Shown here piece by piece: positions 8,509 to 16,512 of a stretch of DNA of 64,000 nucleotides. The stretch is from Actinomyces sp. (GTDB taxonomy: Bacteria; Actinomycetota; Actinomycetes; Actinomycetales; Actinomycetaceae): assembly GCF_030530635.1 (NCBI RefSeq), contig NZ_JAUMUL010000002.1, positions 73,488 to 137,487 on the forward strand, read 5' to 3'. The translations under genes and the position numbers were made by a program. Under the pieces are notes generated by a model. It had not been told where the DNA came from, made no database searches, and worked only from the letters and a program-made list of their open reading frames with translations. Numbering within the stretch: the stretch's first letter is position 1; each line of letters begins with the position of its first letter.

Positions 8509-9900
8509 CTAGCCGACGACCGGCGACGTAGGCGAATCAGGTGGGAACGCCGCTGGGAAGACGGCATCGAGCAGGAAACACGTCCCGGCGTCGTCATATG
8601 CACCAGCCTCCAGCCGGCCCCCTACCAGGCGTAGCCGTTCGGCCATACCGGTCAGGCCGAATCCGTACTCCCGGTCATTCGACTCGCTCGCCGCAGTAGC
8701 GCCCTCGCCTTCGGACAGCGGGTTGATGACACGCACCCGGCACCAGCCGTCGTGCTCGGCGACGGTGAGGCGGGCGGTGCCGGCGCCATGCCGTGCCGCG
8801 TTGGCCAGGCCTTCAGTGACTACTCGATTCAGCGTCAGTCTTTGCAGTGCGGTCCAGGAACTATTCCAGGCGGCGAGTTCGGACCTGGGAGGCAGCGTGG
8901 CGTCGACCCTCAGGCCGGTGCTGCGGGCGCGTTCTACCAGATCGGGCAGCCCGGTCAGGTCCGCCACAGGTACCAGTGTGCGCTGCGTCGTGGTCTGGAC
9001 CGCCGAACTGCGCAACAGGGCCACCAGTTCGTGCGTGGAGGAGAGAGCGTCAGCGGCAACATCACGCACCGTGGTGAGTGACTTTAAGACGGCATCGGGG
9101 GTGCCCAGTGTCAGCCCCGCATCCGCCTGTACCTTGACTGCGGTTAGTCCATGACCGACCAGGTCGTGCAGCTCCCGAGCAATGGCCAAGCGCTCCGCGG
9201 ATACCGCCCGGGTGGTGGCCAGGCGGGCGGCTTCGGCGACGGCCCGGTCCAGCGACTCGGCGGCAGTGCGGCACCGTAATGCCCACAGGTAGGTGGAGGC
9301 CACCACGAGCACGCAGGCGAGGGCGAGGCCGAAGGGCGGATAGTCGAACATGTGGGCGGTGTGCGGATTGACCGCATACAACGTATGCGGGTTGATGACC
9401 GCGCCGACAAGCGTCGCCAGCAGCGCCCCCACGCCCCAGCGGCGGTCCGGCGCCCAGCGGGTCAGCGCATGCAACGCCGTCGGCACCGCCACGATCACCG
9501 GTGACAGGCCGAGATTGACCGGAGTGAAGCGCAGCAGCGCCACATAGGCCACCATGGCCAGGTAGACGATCACGCCTGAGATCACGGGGGATCGGTGCCG
9601 GAGGGGCTGGGCAGCGGTCACCACCAGCGCTATCAGTGTGTTCGCCACATAGGCCGGGTGCGCTCCCCAGGTGGACACCAGCGTGAAGTCGGCCAGCACC
9701 ACTACAGCCAACAGGGCCGTCAGTACCGCGTCACTGAGCGGAACCCGGAAGCGTGCGGGTCCGGTCAGGCGGCAGTGTCGGCGCCAGTCCAGGGCGGTTG
9801 GTGCCGGTACGGCGGTGGATGCGACGGGCACTGCCGGATCGCCCGTGGGCGAGACGCGCACGGGCGGCGCCTGCTGGTCGGTGTTGTCGGTCCCAGTCAC
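8509..9900 (-). CDS. Sensor histidine kinase, HisKA_3 type
   Basis: Membrane sensor kinase of 463 residues. The N-terminus is polar for about 55 residues, then five or six hydrophobic segments to about 210 with no large extracellular domain, which suggests sensing at or within the membrane. The dimerisation box ARELHDLVGHGLTAVKVQAD contains the phosphorylated histidine near residue 245. The ATP-binding part shows VTEGLANAARHG and GFGLTGMAERLRLVGG. It acts on the response regulator encoded downstream. Its start overlaps the stop of the PLDc_N-domain gene by four bases. Confidence 0.92.
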   Translation of the reverse strand: MTGTDNTDQQAPPVRVSPTGDPAVPVASTAVPAPTALDWRRHCRLTGPARFRVPLSDAVLTALLAVVVLADFTLVSTWGAHPAYVANTLIALVVTAAQPLRHRSPVISGVIVYLAMVAYVALLRFTPVNLGLSPVIVAVPTALHALTRWAPDRRWGVGALLATLVGAVINPHTLYAVNPHTAHMFDYPPFGLALACVLVVASTYLWALRCRTAAESLDRAVAEAARLATTRAVSAERLAIARELHDLVGHGLTAVKVQADAGLTLGTPDAVLKSLTTVRDVAADALSSTHELVALLRSSAVQTTTQRTLVPVADLTGLPDLVERARSTGLRVDATLPPRSELAAWNSSWTALQRLTLNRVVTEGLANAARHGAGTARLTVAEHDGWCRVRVINPLSEGEGATAASESNDREYGFGLTGMAERLRLVGGRLEAGAYDDAGTCFLLDAVFPAAFPPDSPTSPVVG

Positions 9901-10358
9901 GATGTCGGGGAGTCGTCCGAAGGGATCCCGGGGCCGTCCGCACCGCTACGGCCATTCGGGTCATCGCCCGGACCTTCGTCGCCCTCCTGCTTGGGGACGT
10001 CGGGGTTTTCGTGCCTGCGTTCCTGCCGACGACGACGCTGAATATCGCGATCCAGGCCGGCGAGGAACTCGGGATCGTCGTCGGGCGCCATGGGGCGCGG
10101 TCGTTCCGCCAGGTGCAGCCCCGCGCTCTCCTGCGACGACCACACGGTCCGCTCGATTTCGCCGCCGCGCTCCTCCGCGGCCCGCACCCGGGAGGTGATG
10201 ATCCAGGCCAGTGGCCCCACCACCGTCATCACCAGGATGATCAGGATCCACACGGGCTTGGGCAGGTTCGCCGGCATGTTCTCCGAGGGCGTGCGCACAC
10301 AGTCGAGCACGGCGTACAGGGCCAGCGCGAAGACGAGGATGTAGAGGAGGGCACGCAC
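9897..10358 (-). CDS. PLDc_N-domain small membrane protein
   Basis: A 153-residue protein with two N-terminal membrane helices (about 4-22 and 36-56) separated by the short loop DCVRTPSENMPANLPKPVW. The second helix begins KPVWILIILVMTVVGPLAW, the pattern of the phospholipase D-nuclease N-terminal domain found alone in many actinobacteria. The rest is a charged, probably disordered cytoplasmic tail rich in Arg, Glu, Asp and Gly. It lies first in a row with the histidine kinase (ATGA overlap) and diverges from the menE-like gene, a neighbour pair seen in other actinobacteria. No enzymatic residues are visible. Confidence 0.75.
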   Translation of the reverse strand: MRALLYILVFALALYAVLDCVRTPSENMPANLPKPVWILIILVMTVVGPLAWIITSRVRAAEERGGEIERTVWSSQESAGLHLAERPRPMAPDDDPEFLAGLDRDIQRRRRQERRHENPDVPKQEGDEGPGDDPNGRSGADGPGIPSDDSPTS

Positions 10359-10420
10359 GTGTCTACTTTAACCGTTCTGTTGACTGTGGCGGTGGCGCGG
10401 TCCCGTGCCACCCTGGGCAT

Positions 10421-11800
10421 GTGTCTTCGACAACCAGCTTCGGCCGCCCATTGTTCCTGCTTCGCGGGGGCACTCGTCCTGATGCCGTCGCCGCCACGGT
10501 CACTGCTCTGCGTGAGCGGATTGATGCGGGCGGGCGCGGTGCCGGCCCACAACCGCTGCTGGTCCCCATCGGGCCGGGTGAAGACGAGGTCACGGTTGCA
10601 TCCGATCTGTCCCGACGGCTCGACCCGGCCGGGCCCGCCGCCGCCCCGGACGTCGACGTGCTGCTGCGCACCTCCGGCTCCACCACCGGCACCGGAGCAC
10701 TGGTGGCCATGAGCATGTCTGCCCTGACGGCCTCGGCGCGGGCGACGCATGCCCGCCTGGGTGGCGGCGGAACCTGGGTGCTCGCCCTGCCCGCCCATCA
10801 CATCGCCGGGTTGCAGGTGCTTGTCCGCTCAATTCTGGCCGGGACCGCCCCGGTGATCGTGGATACCTCCGGAGGCTTCGACCCGGGGGCGCTCGCGGAC
10901 GGGCTGGAGTGCGCACTTAACGCTGACCATGGTCCGGTGCGCGTGTCCCTAGTGCCCATCCAACTGATGCGGGCCCTGGCGCCGGGGCAGGAGCGTGCGG
11001 CCGCCGCCCTCGCCCGTGCCGACGCCGTCCTGCTGGGCGGTGCCGCCGTCGACCCGGCCCTGCTGGAGCGTGCCCGCGCCGCCGGGGTGCGGGTGGTGAC
11101 CACCTACGGCATGAGCGAGACCGGCGGCGGCTGCGTCTACGACGGCGTCCCGTTGGACGGCGTCAAGGCGCGCATCGAGAACCCCGATGCAGACGGCGTC
11201 GGCCGGATCGTGCTGTCCGGGACGGTACTGGCACGGGGCTACGCCGATGACGCCACCGGCCACACGGCCGTCTTCCGTGACCGGCGGGTCCGTGGGGCGG
11301 CTGCGGAGTCCGGAGAGGTCGCTAGGGGATCCGGGGACGCCGGCGGGCGGCCGAGCACGGTTGCCGGTAGGGAGCTGCTCACCGGTGATCTGGGCCGGGT
11401 TATGACCGGCCCCGACGGGATACGACGACTGGCCGTGCTGGGCCGCGTGGACGACGTGATCATTACCGGCGGCATCAAGGTGGCGCCCCGGGAGGTCGAG
11501 CAGGTGCTCACCGTCTTGCCCGGTGTGGGGCAGGCCTGCGTGGTCGGGTTGCCCCACGCCCAGTGGGGCTGTGCCGTGGCGGCGGTCGTCGTTCCGGAGA
11601 TGGGCGGAGACGTGGGTGACCCGCGGGCCTGGGCGCGGCGGCTGCGGGCCGAGGCGCGGGAGCGACTGGACGGGGCCCACACGCCCAAACGGATCCTCAT
11701 CGTCGAGGCGCTGCCGCTGCGGGGGCCGGGCAAGGTCGACCGGCGGGCGGTTGCGCGGCTGGCCGAGGAAGCCGGTGGGCTCGCTCAAGACTCCGAGTAG
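10421..11800 (+). CDS. menE: o-Succinylbenzoate--CoA ligase-like adenylate-forming enzyme
   Basis: Activates o-succinylbenzoate with ATP and CoA in menaquinone synthesis, if the MenE assignment holds. The 459-residue protein carries the AMP-binding motif LLRTSGSTTGTGALV near residue 90, TYGMSETGGGCVYDG near 225, the GDLGRV motif, the hinge VIITGGIKVAPREVE and the C-terminal lysine motif GPGKVDRRAV. It is shorter than acyl-CoA synthetases, as MenE usually is. Translation is read from a GTG with no Shine-Dalgarno; CACCCT lies six bases upstream. A divergent PLDc_N neighbour supports MenE. A related acyl-CoA ligase cannot be excluded. Confidence 0.75.
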   Translation: MSSTTSFGRPLFLLRGGTRPDAVAATVTALRERIDAGGRGAGPQPLLVPIGPGEDEVTVASDLSRRLDPAGPAAAPDVDVLLRTSGSTTGTGALVAMSMSALTASARATHARLGGGGTWVLALPAHHIAGLQVLVRSILAGTAPVIVDTSGGFDPGALADGLECALNADHGPVRVSLVPIQLMRALAPGQERAAAALARADAVLLGGAAVDPALLERARAAGVRVVTTYGMSETGGGCVYDGVPLDGVKARIENPDADGVGRIVLSGTVLARGYADDATGHTAVFRDRRVRGAAAESGEVARGSGDAGGRPSTVAGRELLTGDLGRVMTGPDGIRRLAVLGRVDDVIITGGIKVAPREVEQVLTVLPGVGQACVVGLPHAQWGCAVAAVVVPEMGGDVGDPRAWARRLRAEARERLDGAHTPKRILIVEALPLRGPGKVDRRAVARLAEEAGGLAQDSE

Positions 11801-11846
11801 GTCCACAGTGTGGGCGCGGGCAGGGTGTGTTGTAGACGAAGGACCC

Positions 11847-11874
11847 TTGCGGCTGGGGAACAGACAACTAAAAT
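11847..11874 (+). promoter_or_regulatory. Candidate promoter of the MFS gene
   Basis: TTGCGG and TAAAAT are separated by 16 bp in a locally A/T-rich stretch. The A/T-rich arms around 11871-11892 also form a loose inverted repeat that could be an operator. Confidence 0.4.
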
Positions 11875-11950
11875 AGCGTCGTCGGTTAATTTTGTGATTG
11901 GTGCTGATCGAGTCATCAGTGCCGCCTGCCGTTACTCGGAGAGGCTCCCC

Positions 11951-13186
11951 GTGTATCTGCTGCTGCTCGCCATCATCTACCTGGCCTTCATCAGTCTCGG
12001 TCTGCCGGACTCGCTCGTGGGGGCGGGCTGGCCCGTCATGCACGAGGATCTGGGAGTACCGGTCTCATTCGCAGGGGGCATCACCTTCATCATCGCCGTC
12101 GGTACCATCATCTCCTCCTTGGCGTCGGAGCGGTTGACTCGGCGCTTCGGGGCGGGGTTGGTCACCACTGTGAGCGTCGCAATGACGGCCGCGGCGCTGC
12201 TGGGTTTTTCCACCGCCACCCGGTTCTGGATGCTGTGCCTATGGGCCGTCCCCTATGGTCTGGGCGCCGGTGCCGTCGACGCGGCGCTGAACAACTATGT
12301 CGCTCTCCACTACAACGCGCGGCACATGAACTGGCTGCACAGTTTCTGGGGCGTTGGTGCCTCCATCAGCCCCTTCGTCATGAGCCTGGCCCTGTCCGCC
12401 GACGGCGACTGGCCCGCCGCCTACCGGGGGATCGGCCTGCTGCAAGTCGGGCTTGCCGCGGTGCTGCTGGCCAGTCTCCCGTTGTGGCGGCGCGTTGCCG
12501 CGGTCCGTCCCGGTGAGCCGACGGCGGAGGGCGGGACCACACCGGCCGCCGAGACCGCCGGTGTCGGCCGCGGTGATGCAGACGCTGTTGGAGGCGCCGA
12601 CGGGCAGGTCTCGATCCGGACGGCGTTACGCATCCCCGGGGTGCCCTCCGTCCTGCTCGCATTCTTCTGCTACTGCGCCTTCGAGCAGACGGCCATGCTG
12701 TGGGGTGCGACCTTCTTCGTCTCCGACCGGGGTTTTGAGGCCTCCGCGGCGGCATCCTTCGGTGCCCTGTTCATCCTGGGACTGACCGCGGGCCGTTTCC
12801 TGTGCGGCTTCTTCGCCGACCGGGTTGGGGACCGGCAGCTCATTAGGGGCGGTTTCCTGCTGGGGGCCGTCGGCGCGGTGATCGTGGCGCTGCCGCTGGG
12901 GCAGGTGTCATTCGTCGGCTTCGCCCTGGCTGGAATCGGGGCGGCCCCGGTGTATCCGGCGGTCATTCACTCCACGCCCGCCAACTTCGGGCGCGCCAAC
13001 TCGCAGGCGATCATCGGCATCCAGATGGCGGCGGCCTATACCGGGACCACCATCATGCCGCCGTTGTTCGGATTCCTTTCCGGCCGGGTCGGCCTGTGGC
13101 TGTTGCCCTTCTACCTCCTGGCCCTGGCCCTGTTGGGCCTGGTGATGACCGAGCGGCTCAACCGGCTGCCGCGCCGGCCGGTCTGA
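11951..13186 (+). CDS. Major facilitator superfamily transporter
   Basis: A 411-residue, 12-segment membrane transporter. The first helix YLLLLAIIYLAFISLGLPDS and the motif-A-like SERLTRRFGAG after the second helix fit the fucose-permease-like branch of the MFS, whose members move sugars or related solutes with protons. The substrate is not evident. A central polar loop at about 180-220 separates the two halves. I chose the GTG at 11951 because GGAGAGG lies seven bases before it and the first helix starts at once. Frames further upstream read through A/T-rich non-coding DNA. Confidence 0.85.
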   Translation: MYLLLLAIIYLAFISLGLPDSLVGAGWPVMHEDLGVPVSFAGGITFIIAVGTIISSLASERLTRRFGAGLVTTVSVAMTAAALLGFSTATRFWMLCLWAVPYGLGAGAVDAALNNYVALHYNARHMNWLHSFWGVGASISPFVMSLALSADGDWPAAYRGIGLLQVGLAAVLLASLPLWRRVAAVRPGEPTAEGGTTPAAETAGVGRGDADAVGGADGQVSIRTALRIPGVPSVLLAFFCYCAFEQTAMLWGATFFVSDRGFEASAAASFGALFILGLTAGRFLCGFFADRVGDRQLIRGGFLLGAVGAVIVALPLGQVSFVGFALAGIGAAPVYPAVIHSTPANFGRANSQAIIGIQMAAAYTGTTIMPPLFGFLSGRVGLWLLPFYLLALALLGLVMTERLNRLPRRPV

Positions 13187-13307
13187 GGTTGTGAAGCTTC
13201 GGTAGGCGGCTTGCCGGCGTGCCTCAGCCCCGGCCGGAACGACCGACCATTCACGCGCGAGAGTTCGACGGGGCGACGCCCGCGGCGCCGTCGGGCATGA
13301 GTATCGT

Positions 13308-13781
13308 TCACCAGCGCGCGAGTTCGACGAGCAGCCAGGTCGCGGCGAGCGTGTAGAAGCAGGCGTACAGGGCGTGCAGCGGCAGGTTGAGCCGCAGGTA
13401 GCGGGCGGCGGCGTCGGCGGCGATCGGCCGACCGGAGACCAGCGTCTCCTCCGGTTCGGTGAAGCCGGCGACCCGGTGGACGGTGAGCAACAGGGGCAGG
13501 GCGGCGACGGCGAGGACGCGGCCGATCAGGGGCGTGTGCCAGCTGGCGGCGAGCGCCGCCACGGACGCGAAGAACTGGAGGAGCATTGCCGCCGCGTAGG
13601 TGATCTTCAGACGGGTGCGGCGTCGGAAGGGCGCGTAATGGCGCTGTAGAGCCTCGATTTGACCGGTGCGCACCATATGGCTGAAGAAGCCGCCGATGGT
13701 CAGGCAGTACATGACCAGGAAGCCGGCGACCATGGCGGTGGTGAGCGCGGCGAGCAGGTGCAGGATGAGGGGCGCGGACAC
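13308..13781 (-). CDS. Hypothetical four-helix membrane protein
   Basis: I do not recognise the family with certainty. The 157-residue protein shows four hydrophobic segments at about 5-27, 55-75, 82-100 and 130-152, with a basic loop RHYAPFRRRTRLKITY between the first two. The fold would suit the small four-helix membrane families often called DUF in actinobacteria. The GTG at 13781 is preferred, because a longer reading would start inside the purU terminator. It stands alone between the MFS gene and purU. Confidence 0.65.
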   Translation of the reverse strand: MSAPLILHLLAALTTAMVAGFLVMYCLTIGGFFSHMVRTGQIEALQRHYAPFRRRTRLKITYAAAMLLQFFASVAALAASWHTPLIGRVLAVAALPLLLTVHRVAGFTEPEETLVSGRPIAADAAARYLRLNLPLHALYACFYTLAATWLLVELARW

Positions 13782-13827
13782 GACGGCAGTGTTTCGCCGT
13801 TGCCGGGCGGGCGCAAGCGCCGTCAGG

Positions 13828-13853
13828 AAAAACCGCCCCGGCAAGGGGGGCGG
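13828..13853 (-). terminator. Rho-independent terminator of purU
   Basis: On the minus strand CCGCCCC pairs with GGGGCGG around a seven-base loop and is followed by five T residues. It begins 11 bp after the purU stop. This is the clearest intrinsic terminator in the window. Confidence 0.85.
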
Positions 13854-13863
13854 GGCACCTGTG

Positions 13864-14739
13864 TCAGGCGAAGACGACGGTGCGGTGACCGTTGAGCAGA
13901 ACCCGGTGCTCGGCGTGCCAGCGCACCGCCTGCGCGAGCACGCGGCGCTCGACGTCCTGCCCCTTGGCGCGCAGCATCTCCACGGAGTCCTCGTGGCCGG
14001 CGCGGGTGACGTCCTGCTCGATGATGGGGCCCTCGTCCAGGTCGGGGGTGACGTAGTGGGCGGTGGCGCCGATCAGCTTCACGCCGCGTTCGTGCGCCTG
14101 CCGATAGGGGTTGGCGCCTTTGAAACTGGGCAGGAACGAGTGATGGATATTGATGACCCCGCCGTGGAGGCGCTCGCACAGGGAGGGGGAGAGGATCTGC
14201 ATGTAGCGGGCCAGCACCACCAACTCGACGTCCAGGGAGTCCACCAGCTCCAGTAGCTGCGCCTCGGCGTCGGTCTTGGTCTCCTTAGTTACCGGGATAT
14301 GGTGGAAGGGGACGCCGTAGAAGTCGGCCACGGGATGCAGGTCCTCATGGTTGCCGACCACGCCGAGGACGTCGATCGGCAGGCCCTGACTGCGGGCGCG
14401 GAAGAGCAGGTCGGTCAGGCAGTGGCCCTCCTTGGATACCATGATCAGGGTGCGCATGGGGCGGCCGACCTCATCCAGCGACCAGGTCATGGAGTAGGTG
14501 CGGGCCAGCTCGGCCAGGTCCTTCTCCAACTCCTCGCGGGCCACGGTGGTCTGCACTTGCACGCGCATGAAGAACAGGCCGGAGACCTCGTCGCCGAACT
14601 GCTTGGACTCGGTGATGTTGCCGCCGCGCCGGGCCAGCGCGCCGGAGACGGCGTTGACGATGCCGGGGCGGTCGGGGCAGGACAGGGTCAGCACGAGGTG
14701 GCGGGCGTCGGCGGGTGCGGTGGGGGCGGACATGGTCAT
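13864..14739 (-). CDS. purU: Formyltetrahydrofolate deformylase
   Basis: Hydrolyses 10-formyltetrahydrofolate to formate and tetrahydrofolate, balancing the one-carbon pool that GlyA and FolD also feed. The 291-residue protein has an N-terminal ACT domain (about 14-90; LTLSCPDRPGIVNAVSGAL) and a formyltransferase-fold domain with the catalytic Asn-His region INIHHSFLPSFKG near 205 and the Asp in VTPDLDEGPI. MTMSAP gives two possible ATG starts two codons apart, neither with a clear ribosome site. A strong terminator follows the stop. Confidence 0.93.
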   Translation of the reverse strand: MTMSAPTAPADARHLVLTLSCPDRPGIVNAVSGALARRGGNITESKQFGDEVSGLFFMRVQVQTTVAREELEKDLAELARTYSMTWSLDEVGRPMRTLIMVSKEGHCLTDLLFRARSQGLPIDVLGVVGNHEDLHPVADFYGVPFHHIPVTKETKTDAEAQLLELVDSLDVELVVLARYMQILSPSLCERLHGGVINIHHSFLPSFKGANPYRQAHERGVKLIGATAHYVTPDLDEGPIIEQDVTRAGHEDSVEMLRAKGQDVERRVLAQAVRWHAEHRVLLNGHRTVVFA

Positions 14740-14835
14740 GGCAGGAGGGTAGCCGGGTGCGGTGGGAGCGGGGAATTAGAGACGAAGGGCGGACTGGAGG
14801 CGCGTCGCGACGGCGTCGGGAACGGAGCGCGGGTA

Positions 14836-15185
14836 TCAGGAGCCCACGGCGGCACGCGCGGCGGCGCGGATGGCAGCGGCGGCGTCCTGCGGGTGGGTCC
14901 GGGCGGTCTCCCGCCACGCGTCGCGGGTGAGCGGCAGCGGGTTGACACACTCGGCGAAAACGTCGTTACCACCGTCCAGCAGGTCACCCGCAACGGCGTA
15001 ACCGACGGTGTATCCGGAGCCCTGGACGCCGCCGCCCATCTCACCGAGACTCTTAACGCCTGCTCGATGGAGTCGATTCGAATGTAGGACAGGGTGCCGT
15101 CGCGATTGAGTTCGCGAGCCACGGTGGACTTCCCGGTGGCGGGCAACCCGCCGAGGACTACCAGAACGGGACGGGAAGGCGACAT
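14836..15185 (-). pseudogene. Frameshifted P-loop kinase (AAA_33-like), broken
   Basis: The first part reads MSPSRPVLVVLGG then LPATGKSTVARELN, a Walker A, and continues to IRIDSIEQAL. It then leaves frame at about 15040-15060. The continuation is in another frame: GSGYTVGYAVAGDLLDGG, then ECVNPLPLTRDAWRETA, ending at 14836. Together they match the order seen in small adenylylsulfate- or gluconate-kinase-like ATPases (P-loop, then Y.V.YAVA, then VNP...TR..W). Two-frame reading means one insertion or deletion. The usual last 60-80 residues are also missing, replaced by an Ala/Arg-rich tail. It is therefore a decayed gene unless the sequence has an error. Confidence 0.7.
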
Positions 15186-15304
15186 GCCCCGAGCGTACGC
15201 CCGGGGCGCCAAGGTCGCCGATGCCGTCAAGACGGGGCCGGGAGCCTATTGTCGCGGTCCGTTTGTCGCGATCCGTTCATCGCGGTCCGTCCCGCGGCTT
15301 GGGC

Positions 15305-15427
15305 TCAGCCCTGACGGGCCTTGAAACGCGGGTTCTTCTTATTGATTACGTAGGTGTGGCCGCGACGGCGCACGACCTTGCTGCCGGGCTGTTTGGCCAG
15401 CGAACGAATGGAGGCTCGAACCTTCAT
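15305..15427 (-). CDS. rpmJ: Ribosomal protein bL36, zinc-free form
   Basis: A 40-residue large-subunit protein starting [15 protein letters not shown] and ending [11 protein letters not shown]. It has no cysteine, so it lacks the zinc ribbon of the standard bL36 and is the alternative form made when zinc is scarce. GAGGAGACAGC precedes the ATG. It is the last gene of the minus-strand row led by rpmB behind a Zur-type box, 30 bp after rpmE. Confidence 0.93.
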   Translation of the reverse strand: MKVRASIRSLAKQPGSKVVRRRGHTYVINKKNPRFKARQG

Positions 15428-15457
15428 GCTGTCTCCTCTTGTCGGTCTGTTGCGATT

Positions 15458-15709
15458 TCAGCGGGAGCGCTTGCCGTAGCGGCGCTCAAACTTCTCCACC
15501 CGTCCGGCTGTATCCAGAATGCGTCCCTTCCCCGTCCAAAACGGGTGTGAGGCGCTGGAGATGTCGATGTCGACCAGTGGGTAGGTGTTGCCGTCCTCCC
15601 ACTCGATGGTGCGGGAGGAGGTGATGGTCGAGCGGGTGAGGAAGGCGAAGTCTGCGGCCTTATCGCGAAAGACAACGGGATGGTAGTCGGGGTGGATTCC
15701 TGGACGCAT
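15458..15709 (-). CDS. rpmE: Ribosomal protein bL31 type B, zinc-free form
   Basis: An 83-residue large-subunit protein of type B, which is longer than type A and has no CxxC zinc motif. Recognisable parts are [34 protein letters not shown] and [21 protein letters not shown]. It replaces zinc-binding bL31 on the ribosome under zinc limitation (family knowledge). AGGAGT precedes the ATG. It follows rpsN by 39 bp in the same row and is expected to share its control. Confidence 0.94.
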   Translation of the reverse strand: MRPGIHPDYHPVVFRDKAADFAFLTRSTITSSRTIEWEDGNTYPLVDIDISSASHPFWTGKGRILDTAGRVEKFERRYGKRSR

Positions 15710-15748
15710 GGAGTGACTCCTGAAGTCTAGAGATTGTCGATGAGGGAG

Positions 15749-16054
15749 CTACCAAGAGGCCTTGGTAATGCCGGGCAGCTCGCCGCGCAGGGCCATCTCC
15801 CGGAAGCGGACGCGTGAGACGCCCGCCTTGCGGACGAACCCGCGGGGACGTCCGTCCACCGCGTCGCGATTGCGTACCCGGGTGGGGGAGGCATCGCGGG
15901 GCAGCGCATGCAGGGCGGACATGGCGGCTTGGCGTTCCTCGACGGAGAGCGCCGGGTTGATGCTGTCGCGCTTCAGTTCGGCGCGTCGCTCGGCGTAGCG
16001 GGCCACGATCCGCCGGCGACGCGCATCGGCGGCGAGCTTGGACTTCTTAGCCAT
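15749..16054 (-). CDS. rpsN: Ribosomal protein uS14, zinc-free long form
   Basis: A 101-residue small-subunit protein beginning [20 protein letters not shown] and ending [11 protein letters not shown]. This is the long form without the CxxC pairs of the 61-residue zinc form. The start shares one base with the rpmG stop (TGATG) and has AAGGAG inside the end of rpmG, so it is translationally coupled. It belongs to the zinc-starvation ribosomal set. Confidence 0.95.
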   Translation of the reverse strand: MAKKSKLAADARRRRIVARYAERRAELKRDSINPALSVEERQAAMSALHALPRDASPTRVRNRDAVDGRPRGFVRKAGVSRVRFREMALRGELPGITKASW

Positions 16055-16227
16055 CAGCGGGACTCCTTGAACTCGACGTGACAGCGAACAATCGGGTCGT
16101 ACTTGCGCAGGACCAGGCGGTCGGGGGTGTTGCGGCGGTTCTTCCGGGTGACGTAGGTGTATCCGGTGCCGGCGGTGGAAACCAGTTTGATGACCGGACG
16201 CAGATCCCTGCTTTTGGGTGCTGCCAT
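16054..16227 (-). CDS. rpmG: Ribosomal protein bL33, zinc-free form
   Basis: A 57-residue large-subunit protein with [20 protein letters not shown] and [16 protein letters not shown]. Only one cysteine is present, so the four-cysteine zinc site of the standard bL33 is absent. It is joined on both sides by TGATG overlaps to rpmB and rpsN. It is one of the paralogs made under zinc shortage. Confidence 0.95.
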   Translation of the reverse strand: MAAPKSRDLRPVIKLVSTAGTGYTYVTRKNRRNTPDRLVLRKYDPIVRCHVEFKESR

Positions 16228-16463
16228 CAGACTCGCTCCCCCCGCGCGTGCATTCTCGCGACCACGACGTCGATACCCACCCGGTCGATGATCTTGATGC
16301 CCTTGGCGCTGACCCTGAGCTTGACCGTGCGTCCCAGAGACGGCACCCAGTAGCGCTTGGTCTGCAAGTTGGGCAGCCACCGCCGCTTGGTGCGGCGGTG
16401 GGAGTGTGAGATTGAGTACCCGGTGGCCGGACGGGCACCGGTGACTTGGCAGTAGCGGCTCAT
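16227..16463 (-). CDS. rpmB: Ribosomal protein bL28, zinc-free form
   Basis: A 78-residue large-subunit protein starting [20 protein letters not shown] and containing [14 protein letters not shown]. With one cysteine only, it lacks the zinc site of the cysteine-rich bL28. It is the first gene of the row rpmB-rpmG-rpsN-rpmE-rpmJ. The ATG has no ribosome site. TATAGT ends seven bases before it and a Zur-type palindrome fills the promoter, so the message is probably leaderless and zinc-repressed. Confidence 0.95.
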   Translation of the reverse strand: MSRYCQVTGARPATGYSISHSHRRTKRRWLPNLQTKRYWVPSLGRTVKLRVSAKGIKIIDRVGIDVVVARMHARGERV

Positions 16464-16470
16464 GAGGGGC

Positions 16471-16501
16471 ACTATATGCGAACGATTCTCATTGTCGTCA
16501 A
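16471..16501 (-). promoter_or_regulatory. Promoter of the zinc-free ribosomal protein operon
   Basis: On the minus strand TTGACG (16501-16496) and TATAGT (16476-16471) flank a 19-bp spacer, and the rpmB ATG follows seven bases later. The spacer is almost entirely filled by the Zur-type box, so bound repressor would block polymerase. Confidence 0.6.
16476..16492. promoter_or_regulatory. Zur-type operator between rpmB and the MRF-like gene
   Basis: The 17-bp sequence ATGCGAACGATTCTCAT is palindromic in six of eight base pairs. Its reverse complement agrees at 14 of 17 positions with the box at the metal importer (37898-37914), and both resemble actinobacterial Zur sites. One box can serve both divergent genes. 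Confidence 0.72.
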
Positions 16502-16512
16502 CTGGAGGTGCC

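Noticed and set aside
13782..13844. Upstream TTG start for the four-helix membrane protein
   Set aside because: It would lie inside the intrinsic terminator of purU; the GTG at 13781 begins directly before the first helix.
16462..16512. ATG at 16462 as start of the MRF-like gene
   Set aside because: It overlaps the rpmB start and the operator; the GTG at 16513 has a TGGAGG ribosome site.
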